The position numbers were made by a program, and so were the translations under genes. A stretch of 64,000 nt of DNA from the NCBI GenBank assembly GCA_019454045.1, contig SKCR01023742.1, forward strand, positions 310,001 through 374,000, written 5' to 3'. The DNA comes from Zanthoxylum bungeanum. Lineage: Eukaryota; Streptophyta; Magnoliopsida; Sapindales; Rutaceae. The first letter of the stretch is position 1. Every line of letters begins with the position of its first letter. The notes under the pieces are model-generated. The model ran no database searches, had not been told where the DNA came from, and saw nothing but the letters and a program-made list of their open reading frames with translations. Positions 20,302 to 32,553 of the stretch are shown in pieces.

Positions 20302-22378
20302 TGTTGGACAATTATGACCCATAGCGTCACTATTTGTACATATCATGGTGTTGTTGTACAAATTAACTATGTGACAAAGGAGATTGCACTCTTATCATTT
20401 GTGATTAGATCACCTAGATGTATAAATGATGAGAGGTCCCTATGATTTTTTCCTGGACTGAGAATGATATGAGATAGTATCAGTCCACGAAGGATAAATC
20501 ATTGAATATCCCTAAGTCAAAGTATTATCGAGATTGGACATCGATAAATACCTAAAAGACAGGTATTACACTTGTGCGCGTTGTGAGGGCACAACACATA
20601 GTTCTCATATATTTGGGTATAGGATACTCATGCAAGTGTAATAGGAGGTTGTGTTTTACCGATGGTACGGGAAACAACTTCGCTCTGGATAGACCCCCTC
20701 GGAATTCCATTGGTAGTATGACTATGTGTCTATGGAAGTCCGATATCAGGGTAGGTGTATTTGGTCTTAACTTGAGACTTGCACCGCTAATACTTGCGAC
20801 GACACACATTCAATATACTTTGGTTGAGGTCGTCCAGGGCTTTAACAGGTTCTGTGTACGCCAATGCTGGGTATATTGAGAATCGTAGTGTGTTGGGTGT
20901 GATGTCAAGACGGAAGTGTCACTCCAGTCATATGGAGATGATGGTCACGTAGGATACGGTACTAGCACTCTTAATTGCTGCAGCTATCGGGATATTATGA
21001 CTAGGTCATGTTTATCCGATTATAGAGACTAGTCACTAGACATCCGACATGTGCTTCGTACGGGGCATACACAATTCCAGCCCTAGGCCTAGCACGTGGT
21101 CATCCGATACTGGACAGAAATACGCAATACTACGTATACTACACCTGATATAGATCCTTTATTCCTGTAAGGATGTTTCTGGAGAATTGGGTAGCCATGG
21201 CGCTTTGCTAGAGGCCAACTTTGTCTTGTAAATCGGTTAAAAGTAGTACGAGGTACGTACTACTGTTCGGATAGTCCGACGACCGAATTTACTGCCAACA
21301 TATCGGGGATCTCGTGGGTAGCTTCCCAAAGATTCACCGATGACGTATAACTCACACTCTAAATTAATCTGGGATTAATTAGAAGAGAGAGAAAATTAAT
21401 ATGGGATTAATAGCGGAGATATTTTATCTGGGATAAAATATCAATTAAAGAGAGATAACGATTAATCTTGAATTAATCGATTAATTAATATATTTGATAT
21501 ATTAAACAAAATTGGATTTCGACGTGGAATTAAAATTAGATTTTAATTCGGGCGAACGAATTAATTTAGAATTAATTCGTTAGCGACGTGAATAGTAATT
21601 ATGCTAGGCATGATTATTTAATTAAATTAGATTTAATTACGTCGCAATAGAAAATTCATTAATTTGGAACTAGCGAACCCGAGCCCGAGATTATATGCGA
21701 GCACATTCGCATTTCGAATTCGAGTGCGGCACGCAAGTCAAATCAAGCGTCAAATCGCTAGTCGCATCTAGCGTCACATCATTCATCCATCAAGTGATGG
21801 ATGTCTTTCACTTTGAGTGATTGACGCAAGTCACTATTCATGATTGATGGAAGTGATATGAGTGGTTGGTGCCATTTATGGCTTTAATGGTTTGCTTTTT
21901 GAAAGCCAAATTCATGTGAAATGAATTTGAAATTCAAATTAGTGTATAAGATACACAAATTTCACAAACCTAACACAACTCTCTCTTCCTCTCATCTCTC
22001 TCCATTCACGCCCAATGGTCCAAAATAAACCTTCTGGTTTGCTGTGAACTGCCGTGAGCAGTGGGAAGCATAGAGTGGGGTTTGTGGCAAAATCTCAAGT
22101 GCTAGCACACTTACGAGACATGCGAAGGTGATAGGGAAGTCTACCCATGAGCCGGGAACCATTCAACGAAGCTTGGAGCTTGACGAAGGACCAAAACCGA
22201 GCTAACACAGTGAGCACTTCACTGCCACTGCCGAACCAGTGAAGATGGGCAGAAATTTCATTTTTGTTGTCTCCGCGTCGCTCAACCGATCGATGTGAGT
22301 ATTCCGCAACTTCTTCGATTTGTATTCGCACTTGATTCATGCTTATTATTGATCTTGGGACCTTAATAGAAACCAACA
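20302..22378 (+). repeat. R1d 3' LTR (2077 bp)
   Basis: Starts TGTTGGACAATTATG, ends AGAAACCAACA and is followed by GTATC. It is the direct-repeat partner of 12479..14533. It has the palindrome GATATTTTATC-TGG-GATAAAATATC at 21418..21442, the 24-bp repeats from 21737 and a TATA-like box at 21945..21950. Confidence 0.96.
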
Positions 22379-22383
22379 GTATC
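22379..22383. repeat. Target-site duplication GTATC, right of R1d
   Basis: Second copy of the duplication described at 12474..12478. Confidence 0.95.
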
Positions 22384-24720
22384 TTGCTTGGAAGATTTCC
22401 AACTCACTGTTCCGTTATTCAAACTGTATAGTACCGTTTGCGACTTATAGTCGTTTTATCGGTTTGGTAACTTGTAGCAGTGATCCCAGTCACTTCAAGT
22501 TATCCTTCTCCATAGTAAAAGACAACATCCTTAGTTCTCTAAGATACTAAAGGATGTTCTTAACATCATTCTTGTGACTATCACTTGGATTGGCCTGATT
22601 GTGAATCCATATGCTCAAAGCGTATGAGACACCAGGTCACGTACATTTTTCAATGTACGATTTCTCGGAGAGTTTTTCATGAAAGACAAGCTTTCACCGA
22701 TTATTTTTATAGGAATATCATTTCCAAGAAATGACATATTATCATTATTTTATAAGACAACCATTGTCAGTGCGCTCCCACTAACCCTCTTATATACACA
22801 AGAATCATTTTCGTTTTGAATTAAATCATAAACTATTATGATTACATCAAAACGATAATTCTAAGAACCTAATGCTTGCTTCAATCCAAACATGGATTGA
22901 GTAACCTGCAAACCTTGTTTGCTAGTTTTGGGTACGACAAAACCGACAGGATGTTATAAACATCTTCCAAAATGTTTCCTTTTCAGGAAAGCGATTTTGC
23001 CATTCAGCTGACATATTTTATAAATGAAACATGTAGCATTAGCAAGCATTATCCAAATGGATTTAGCATGGTAACAGGTAAAAGGTTGACTCGTAATCAA
23101 TACAATGTTGATAATGATACATTTCCGCTAAAAGCCTAGCTTTATACATTGGTATGTTGCCATCCATGTATGTCTTCCTTAAAGACTTATAAAGTACCAA
23201 TAGGCATAATGCCTTGCGGTACATCAACTAGTATCCAAACTTGTTGATTTACATGGAATCCATTTCGGATATAATGGCGCTTTGCCATATTAAGGGAGTC
23301 GATACCTTGTATCACTTCCTCATAGGTAGTCAGTTGGTATACCTCAATAAGATCGATATCTTTATGAGGTGAGATCAGAAACCCATACCCCGGGTTGTCT
23401 TCTGATTCTCTCCGACATACGCGGTTCTTGTGTATTCAAAGATTACTGGTATATATTCATCATTGATGAACTATTTATGTTCCATTAAGGAATAGGTGCC
23501 AGAAATAATATTACTACGATTTTCATCGAGTTTTACTATCCTCCCACTTACCACTGCATATTGGTATTCCTCTTAGGAAAACCTCATGGTGAGCAACAAT
23601 TAAATTGTTCTCTGGTGAGATGTTTAAGTACTATACTTATGGTTTCCCTAGGATAACCTACAATTGGCACTTATCCATTTTGGGTTTTAGTTTGGTATCA
23701 TCCAAACATATGCCTAGCATACCCAAATGTTCCGGATTGAGAAACCTGGTTTCTTTCCTGTTTATATCTAATATGAACTCTGTTAAACAGATTATTATGG
23801 AACCTTATTCTAAATAAGTTATGCACTGTTTATGCGTATCCTTTGAATGAAATGGTAGCTCAGAGCGACTCAGGATTAACCTAATTATGTCCAACAAAAT
23901 TCGGTTTCTAGGTTCGGACACACTGTTAGGTTGACGTGTTCCGGGAGGAGTCCTGATTGAAAGAATATTATACGCTTTCAAGTATATTAGAAACTTATTG
24001 CTTATTTATTTTCATCATGGTCTAACCATGACGGTTTAATACTTTAGCCGATCTGTTTGTCTATTTCGTATCGAAACTTTACAAGTTTCCGATTTGTGTT
24101 TCAAAAGAAACACATAACCATAACGAGATGCCACATCCGTAACGGCCACAAAATATTCATATCCACCTCTAGACATGGGCCCACTTGCTTCACTATGAAC
24201 TAGGGCTAACAGATCTGTGGCATTTGCACTTTTACCAAGTAAATAGTGTTTTAGGCACTTTGCCCAATAAACTAGATTCGTAGACTTTATTTGATTAGGA
24301 TCAAATCAGTCATAGTACCCACTCTTCGAAAGTGTGGATATACGAGTCTTGTTTAATTGTGTCCAGACAACAATGCCACAATATGTTTCATCTGATCAAA
24401 TCAGTTTGAGCTATTTGTTTGTCATATTATATTTTTGAGATTTATTTATATTCAAAATATAAATGTTGTTATTCACATCTAATGTGTTTATATCAATATC
24501 ATCTTTATATAATAAAACACTTTAGTGTTCTAGAATATAAAGGTTCACCCACACGGGTTAAACACTGATATAGAGATAATGTTTCTAGTCAAACTAGTTA
24601 CATTATAACAGTTTCCAAATTTAGGTACATACCCGAAGGGTAGTTCCTAAACTTAGGTGTCTACGGTTAAAACAGCGACTTTCGTCCCGTTTTCAATTCG
24701 CAGATGTACCACACTAAGTA
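22384..24720 (-). pseudogene. R1c pol remnant: RNase H, RT, integrase, protease spacer
   Basis: Colinear with the other R1 pol remnants on the minus strand. The RT motif QSMFGLKQA is encoded near 22870..22900. The RT start lies near 23260..23300 and a GYP-like segment near 23650. The TPPGT-like segment is near 23940..23960, and the integrase SRYGY region, degraded, is near 24110..24170. Stops and frameshifts are throughout. It is contiguous here from RNase H to gag, so it is a useful uninterrupted reference for the R1b insertion site (CTTAT near 23187). Confidence 0.83.
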
Positions 24721-25420
24721 TTTAAAATCCAATTTTAATACTAGTAATGAACATATTTATGACAAACATATTTGAAGTCGGAGCCTTGCACCGTCTTCAA
24801 TTCCTTCATGTCTGCTTTGTCCAAACTGCAGTCACACTTCCGCGATCCCATTTGCCATATTTTAGGCAGACATTTTAGGATATGTCCTTTCTCTTCCCAG
24901 AAGATTATAATGATTTTGCCCTTGCCCTTTTCCACATACCAGAAGCCTTTGGCCAAGCCTCGGGTTTCTAGAATATCGAAGTAAGGTGCGCCTTGCGCTT
25001 CTTGCCATATTGCAAACTTTGGCTTTATCTCCTTGAGAATAGTCATTAACTCTCCAAGAGTTTAGTATTACAATTTAGTACTTCTAAGATCTAAGAATAG
25101 ATCTATGAAGATCCTTCAATTTCTTTATCATACTTTAAGGATCTAATCCTTAGTTCTGATTAAGAAATTAAGGAGTCTAATTAACAAGTTTAATGGATTA
25201 AGCACTAAAGTTATCATCACATGAATCTTCCAAAGATCATGCTCTACTATTTGCTTAACTCCGGGCTTAGGCCTAATATGTTATTTTATCAAATAAAGTA
25301 ACTTATTAGTTTTCAGGACCATCCTGAAATTTATTCCCAATTTGAAAATTAAACCATTTAAATACATTTTCCCTTGGATTATGTCTTAAACGTCAATCTT
25401 TCAATTTATCTTGATTTTAA
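24721..25420 (-). pseudogene. R1c gag remnant
   Basis: Best-preserved gag end of the family. The minus-strand frame 24741..25046 (101 codons) reads ELK/IKPKF, QGAPYFDILETRGLAKG, GKGK and then EEKGHILKCLPKIW, a zinc knuckle of C-x2-C-x4-H-x4-C type in which the first two cysteines are lost. The upstream part of gag is decayed and AT-rich. Confidence 0.68.
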
Positions 25421-25424
25421 TAGT

Positions 25425-25560
25425 CCAACTATTTTAATCAACGATTTCGGTACTCTTAAATATTGATTATTATAGTCCAACTATATTAATCAACTATACT
25501 TTTAATTGTTTGAATACAGTCCAACTGTTAATTAAAACAACGATTTAAATATTATTCCAA
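25425..25560. repeat. AT-rich tandem repeat (R1c)
   Basis: About two to three degenerate units with TAGTCCAACTAT..AATCAAC, shorter than the R1a and R1e arrays. Confidence 0.6.
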
Positions 25561-27683
25561 CTAACATTTAATTTATTTGACGAATGATATTTGATTGAGC
25601 GCATATGGAAAGTAATTAAACGAATATTGCAAATTTAATTCTTGCCTCCCAATATTTTTCGGCGAGCCTCTAACCCTCTGTCGAGTACTCGGGAAACCAT
25701 GTTTCCTAGTGGGCTAGGATCCCGTTAAATATCACACAATCTTCACTTTGGCCAACAAATTGTATGATAATTAACTAGGTAGATCTCTAAGATCAATTGG
25801 ATCCAATCCAAGTCCTAGATCCAGTAGGGGGACATCCAAGTCCGAAACATATATCTTATATATGCCAATATGTCCAATATATTACCTAACATTTTTCCTC
25901 TGAATCAACTAAGCCTTGGCTTTGGCACAACAAACTTAGTGATCCCAGTCAAGCGCGACCCATTGACCATGGAATGCTTCGTAATCAATGTCGATGGACA
26001 AGAAGTGGTCTTGACTTTAGCCAACAAACCACAACTTGGACAAGACACTGATATGGAACAAAGCTCTCGTGATTCAAACACATCCTTGACGGACAAAAGC
26101 CTTGACTTTGGCCAACAAGCCAATGCCAGTCTTGGATCTTGAGTAAGAATCACTCAATGGAATGAAAAACGCTTAATATTTTGCGAGGGTTTTTAGCGTG
26201 CAAATTGGCAACCAATTTATTATCTTTGTTAAAGTCTCATCATCATACACCCTTAAACATGCATTCTAAATACATAATAAAGCGCGTATAATAAAATAAT
26301 AATGATATGCGGATGGATACTTTACACAATGATCCTATATCAAATCTCTCACTTTCTCTCTCCCGCTAGCACAAGTATTACTTCTACCCGTTACACTACA
26401 CTTCTAAAGAAACCTCATTTACATTGAGGGGAATAGGTGAGAAGAGAAATACAACGAGAAATGAGGTAATAGGCTGGACACGCAAGTCCAATTAATAAAT
26501 TCCAAATTTATTACAACAATTCTAAAATTGCCCCACCCATCTAATATCCATCCTATATACATTATTCATGCATCACAACCATGTATTCACACAAGTATGC
26601 TATCAATCAATCTAATCAAATTAATTAATCTGATAATTAGTGACCATCCAATGTTCAAACAACGATTTGATTTTGCGCGAGTCAAACTCATTTTGTGAAT
26701 AAGTACTCAAAGTATGAATTATCGAATTAAATTAAACTACAAAATTAAATCCAATTCAATTTGTATTTAATACTAATTCGCTATTTAATTCCAAATTAAA
26801 TACTACACTTTATTTAACGAACCTTTCGATTTAAATTCCAAATTTAATCGTTACGGGTCTCAAAGCCCGATTAACGTCCAACGTCAATTTAATTAAAGTC
26901 CGATGGGCTTTTAATTAATTTCTTAAGGCGTGGACTTTTGGTCAACTCGGGTCAAACCCAATAACCAAAGTCCAATCAAGGAGTTACCCCATATGCCTAG
27001 AAATCAATTTCGTCCCATTAGGCCCAATTAAACTTTAAGGGTCCATTAGTCGCATTTGGGATTTATGGAAGCGGTTTTAGGCCCAATTGGATCCAACCAA
27101 TTTAGCCTAAACCTAACTTAGTACAACCAAGCCCAATAAGCCCAATAACAACTTTCAAGCCCAATTTTACAAAATAGGCCCAACATAATTAAATTACAAA
27201 AACCCAATTTCACAATTTAATTACATAAAGTGTATTACACAATTAATTACCCAAATCAATATTTCCAAAACACAAATTTGTACAATTAATCATGCTTATT
27301 AACATTAAATCATGTCCAATACAATTTAATAAAAAATCAAACCCATATATCATGCTCAAACTCTCGGCTTTTAGGGTTTATTATGCCAAATTACAAATCC
27401 AATCCAATTGAATCAAATTCAACATTAAATCAACATACCCAACATGATTCTAACTCATCCAATGAATCAAAATCAAAAAACCAAGACATTTAGGGTTCAT
27501 CTAGTTTTCGGCCAAGCCTTCCAAAATTGGGGAAAATTGTTCCAAACAAAATTTCTTGAAATTGATCCAATCAATCTTCAATTCAACAACATTTAAGCAT
27601 ACTAAATCATCCAATTTCATTAAATCATGCTCAAATTCATTTTACCCAATTTTAAGCCCTAAATCATTTTCATGCTCAACCTT
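25561..27683 (-). other. R1c untranslated leader
   Basis: About 2.1 kb leader on the minus strand, colinear with the R1d leader. It carries GGAAAC-CAT-GTTTCC near 25692 and repeated CTTGACTTTGGCCAACAA-like motifs. An open frame on the plus strand (25870..26142, 90 codons) is overlapped by an open minus-strand frame (25905..26153). Neither resembles a family I know. From 26150 to 27683 I see no coding sequence. Confidence 0.7.
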
Positions 27684-27697
27684 GCTCATAGATACCA
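27684..27697 (-). other. Primer binding site of R1c
   Basis: Minus strand TGGTATCTATGAGC, one base after the LTR end ...CCAACA. It shares TGGTATC with the initiator-methionine tRNA complement, then diverges by an insertion before GAGC. Confidence 0.7.
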
Positions 27698-27698
27698 T

Positions 27699-29774
27699 TG
27701 TTGGAATTGTCTAAGCATCCCAAGATCATATCAAGCATAAAACATTCATGTGAATACAATCAAAGAAGTCGGCGAATACTCACAATGATCGGTTGAGACG
27801 ATGCGGTGAAGTCAAAAACTTTTTATGCCCTTTGAAGAGTTCATGGAGCTCACGACAGTCCACAAAATTTGTCCTCCATTTTCGGCCAAGCTCCAAGCTT
27901 TTTGGGTGGTGATTCCAAGCTCACAAGTTGGTTTCCCTATCACCTTTGTATGTCCTCATTTGGTGTGCTAGCACTTGGCAATTTTTGCCATAACAATTGC
28001 CTTATTTCTTCTTCACATTCTCGATAGTTCACTGTGAAAGGAGGAAGAAATTTCAGCCCCTTGGGCGTGAATGGTGAGAAGAAAAGAGAGAAGAGAGAGT
28101 TTGATAAAATGTTGTCATGGTTGTTGAGAAAAGGTGTATCAAATACACTTATTTGATTTACAAAAAATCAAATAACGATATACTATATTTTCTTTCAAAA
28201 AGTCAAACAAGTACAAGCTTTTAAAAGCTTCCAACAACTCCCATCAAGTCACATCACTCAATCAATCAAGTGATAAATTGTCACATCACTCAAATTGACT
28301 AATGATTTGACGCTTGAAGTGACTAGTGATTTGACGCTTGATTTGACTTGCGTACCGCACTCGAATTCGAAATGTGAATGCGCTCGCAAATAATCTCGGG
28401 CTCGGGTTCGCTAATTCCAAATTAAAGAATTTTCCGTTGCGACGTAATTAAATCTAATTTAATTAAAAAATCATGCCTATCATAATTACTATTCACGTGG
28501 CTAACGAATTAATTCTAAATTAACTCATTCGCCCGAATTAAAATCTAATTTCAATTCCGAGTCGAAATCCAAATTCATATAATATATCAAATATATTATT
28601 TTATAGATTAATTCCAAATTAATCGTTATCTCTCTTTAAATAATATTTTATCCCAGATAAAATATCTCCTCAATTAATCCCAGATTAATTTTCTCTCTCA
28701 TCTAATTAATCCCAGATTAATTAAAGTGCGAGTCATACGTCATCGGTAAATCTTCGGGAAGTGACCCATGAGATCCCCGAATATGTTGGCAGTAAATTCG
28801 GTCGTCGGACTATCCGAACATGTAAGTACCTAGTACTACATTTCTACTGATTTACAAGACAAGGTTGGCTTCTAGCAAAGCGCCATGCCTACCCAATTCT
28901 CCAGAAACATGCTTACAGGAATAAACGATCTATATCAGGCGTAGTATACGTAGTATTGTGTATGTCGATCCAGTATCGGATGTCACGTGCTAGGCCTGGG
29001 GCTGGAATAGTGTCTGCCCCGTACGAAGTACATGTCGGATGTCTGGTAACTAATCTCTATAATCGGATATACATGACCTAGTCATAATATCCCGATAGCT
29101 GTAGCATATAATGAGTACCAGTCCCGTATCCTACGTGACCACCATCTCCATATGACTGGAGTGATACTTCCGTCTTGACATCACACCCAACACACTACGA
29201 TTCTCAATATACCCAGCAGAGGCGTACACAGAACCTGTTAAAGCCCTGGACGACCAAAACCAAAGTATATTGATTGTCGCAAGTATTAGCGGTGCAAGTC
29301 TCAGGTTAAGACCAAATAAACCTACCCTGATTTCGGACTTCCATAAACACATAGTCATACTACCAATGGAATTCTGAGGGGGTCTATCCAGAGCGAAGCT
29401 ATTTCCTGTACCATCGGTAAAACACAACCTCATATTACACTTGCATGAGTATCCTATACCCAAATATATGAGAACTATGCCGTTGTGCCCTCACAGCGCG
29501 CACAAGTGTAATACTAGTCTTTTACGCATTTATCGATGTCCAATCTTGATAATACTCTGACTATGGATATTTGATGATTTATCATTCGTGGACTGATACT
29601 GTCTCATATCATTCTCAATCCAGGAACAAATCATAGGGTCCTCCTATCATTTATATATCTTGGTGATCTAATCACAAATGATAAGAGAGCAATCTCCTTT
29701 GTCACATAGTTAATTTGTACAACAACACCATGATCTGTACAAATTGTGACGCTATGGGTCATAATTGTCCAATA
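27699..29774 (-). repeat. R1c 5' LTR (2076 bp)
   Basis: Minus-oriented LTR starting (plus view) TGTTGGAATTGTC at the PBS side and ending ...TTGTCCAATA. The expected terminal CA is TA here, consistent with a C-to-T change at a terminal cytosine. The inverted-repeat array lies at about 28410..28730, with the conserved palindrome at 28643..28665 (arms ATATTTTATC), and the 24-bp repeats at 28302..28349. The frame 29131..29463 is inside the LTR. Confidence 0.92.
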
Positions 29775-29939
29775 TGAAAAACCCTCAACAAGATTCGTTA
29801 AGTAGCTTGTAGAGGCCATGATATTTTCTCGAACGATTAACTCTTCGTTGAGAAAATCTCGCTTTGATACCAATTGAAATTACCTACAAGCATACAATAA
29901 ACATAACTTTATACCCAAGAGGGGGGTGGATGGGGTTAT
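29775..29939 (-). mobile_element. R4: fragment of another copia element (gag start, PBS, LTR end)
   Basis: Read on the minus strand, a short LTR end (...TTTCA) is followed by ATTGGTATCAAAGC, a tRNA-iMet-like primer binding site. Then comes a short leader with an ATG opening MASTSYLTNLVEG, which looks like a copia gag start. It stops where the R1c LTR begins. On the other side R2a has inserted in the LTR part at GTTAT. This is a small remnant and its family is unknown. Confidence 0.6.
29935..29939. repeat. Target-site duplication GTTAT, left of R2a
   Basis: GTTAT here and at 39316..39320 bracket R2a exactly. Confidence 0.93.
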
Positions 29940-32538
29940 TGTAGGGGTTTTAGGGGCAGAATCCGGTAACGCAGCGGAAGCGGTGGAAAATCAAATTTTC
30001 CGATTTCAAAATTTTTCTCGGATTAATTAAATAAACTTATTTATTTAATTATCCAATAATCAAATTATGAAATAAAATTCAAATAAATCATATTTAAGTG
30101 AATTTACCAAATTACCCTTACACTTGGTATTTAGTCCATTTTAGTCCGAAATTGATCAAATCAATTTTGAATGATTCTAAATCATTTCTAAGATGAACTT
30201 AGCATGTTCAAAACATCAAAACACCAAAAGCAACATAAATCCCCATTTTTCCATCCTTGGCCGAATGCTCCATTTGGTGGGCAATTTGTGCATTTTGTCA
30301 TTTCATGCATCAAAACACATTAAGATGTAATCCAATGAACATGAAAATTTATATGCATCATATACACATCCAAATGCACAACATATATGAAAAGCCCCAA
30401 ATTTGGAATTGGTCATGAACACTAATTTTTCAATTTCATCAAATTGGACAAATTAGACCAAATTCGTTAAATCCAACACTTCAATCATCTTTCTTCCATC
30501 CAATCAATGTCTCAACACAATGAAACAACTCAATATCAAATCTAGGTCATCTAAGAGTGGGTCAACAACTCTAGATTAGAAACAAGGTTTCCAAAACCAC
30601 AAAAGAACACTTATCACTACAATAGCCATAAGCTTCCTTCATCATACATGCTCTACACTTTCTTCAAAACTTCCATCATCAAAAACACAAAGAATAAAGA
30701 AATAAATAACCTAAGAACATCATATGTTAAAGCCTAGATCCTAAGGAACATTTTCCTTTCTAATAGTAAGTTGAAGAAACTTACTAAAATCCAAGCTTTC
30801 TTTGATTTCTTCTTTCTTTCTCACAAGCTTCCTTTGTTTCCATTAATGGAGTTTTCTTTAAAGTGTATTAGGTTATCAAATGAAATGAAATGAAAACAAT
30901 ATATATGTGTACAAAACTTGCCTTGGCCGAAAATGGTAAAGGCTAACACAAAAAATATTAATTTCAATTTCATTTCAAATTTCATTTGATCAACTTATCT
31001 TATCAACTTAATATATCTGAAACACCTTTATTGATATTTATTTAAGTCAACAAAAGCAACCAAGAAAAATATAACTCTTATATTTATAAGGTGTTGGCCG
31101 AAATTATGAAGAAATAAAGGAAAAAGATATTTTTATTTTTCAAACAATTTTGAACAAATATCTTAAGAAGTCAAAATCAATTTGACACCTTTTCCTTTAA
31201 TGTAAAGTCAAACATTTACATTTATAATCATTTCCTAACTTTATCATTTGGTGATATATTTATATTTTAATTATATTAATCATTTAACAATTAAATACAA
31301 ATATATGTATTATATTTACTTTAAATATCTCAAATACATATATTGATGATATATGTCAAATACCTTTATTTGACTATTTATTATTGTGTATTTAATAGTA
31401 TCATATATTAAATACAAATACACATTGATTAGGAAATGACGGTTCGGCCCGTTCGCATGTATTTTTCGTTTAACGATTAAACGATTTATAAATAATCATC
31501 ATTATTCATAAATGTTGCTCTAGTGCTCTACGAGTATATTTCATTATTAAGACTCTCTAGATTCAGGCATATCCGTCACGAAATCCAATTTCATGTGCAT
31601 AATCTATCCACCCGTAGATTATGACGATCACGGATAAACTAGCTGAATCATACAGGTCGAGGTCATTGCATATGTATAATCCCTCCGTCACAGGTATCCA
31701 GATAATCCTATAGATATAGATGTAAACGTCAAATCTCTATAGGTATTATCTCATCGACGTATCCATTAGCAATCTTAAAATAAACTCGGAACTTACTTCC
31801 GATGTATACTGTGGCCACAGATTTAACAGACTACTAAATATATATGGACTACCTATGCTCTGTACACAGAACTGACGGATTCTATCTTGACACACACAGG
31901 ATATCCTGAGGATCGATCCACACCCAACGAACAGGCGGAGGTCTGATCTAAATAGATCGGTGACGTGACTGCCATCTAAGTGTGGAGGATGTCTCATACA
32001 TCCACAGTGGTGTCTCAAGTCGAAGACCACTATGCTACTCAACCCGAGAAGATTCTTATTGACGTTGGTGTACCATCCATTAAGAATCTTCGGTGAGCCG
32101 TTCAGTGTTTATCCACTATAAACACCTACACGTCTATACGAGTCTCCATAGACTCATGGTTCATTGGGATAAACCATCAGACCAAGTCTCGATATACGAC
32201 ATGTACTGGTCTCAACGGATTTGACTAACCGACCCGTGTTAGCAAATATTGACCAGGAACTATGTTTGATAATATTCATATAGCAGTGACACTTCCCAAT
32301 GTCAATTACAAACTAACTTTGTAACTGTGTACTGCATTATATATTATCGGGCCTTTGTCTAATATATACATATCACTAAACCATATTTAGTTTCAATCTA
32401 ATCGTAATCAGATCAGATACGTATATAAGAACAATAGGTGCAACCATAAATAAGTAATATTATGGAATAAGAGGATGTTCGTATTCATGAATCAGACATA
32501 AATACGGTCCGGATTGGCGCTTGAGCACCACCCCAACA
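29940..32538 (-). repeat. R2a 3' LTR (2599 bp)
   Basis: Plus view starts TGTAGGGGTTTTAGG and ends CACCCCAACA, followed by the PPT. It contains a sense-oriented open frame (31746..32042, minus) that recurs in the other R2 LTRs at 38502..38792 and 48831..49121. It begins RHHCGC and includes LFRSDLRLFVGCGS. It matches no family I know and is probably fortuitous. Confidence 0.95.
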
Positions 32539-32553
32539 ATTTCTCCCACTTGC
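32539..32553 (-). other. Polypurine tract of R2a
   Basis: Minus strand GAGCAAGTGGGAGAAAT directly before TGTTGGGG. The core AAGTGGGAGA is shared with the R1 family. Confidence 0.85.

Larger units (their letters stand above)
12479..22378 (+). mobile_element. R1d: structurally complete copia LTR retrotransposon
   Basis: 9.9 kb element on the plus strand with two full LTRs (12479..14533 and 20302..22378), PBS, leader, decayed gag and pol in copia order, PPT and the 5-bp duplication GTATC. The LTRs differ by roughly 4 % in the first 340 bp that I aligned by hand, so the insertion is not recent. The coding region is badly broken, so the copy cannot be autonomous. Long LTRs, tRNA-iMet-like PBS and gag/pol motifs suggest the Angela/Tork side of the copia tree, but I could not place it. 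Confidence 0.95.

Noticed and set aside
24772..24984. Plus-strand frames opposite the gag end (9987..10211, 24772..24984)
   Set aside because: They are antisense shadows of the gag zinc-knuckle region on the minus strand.
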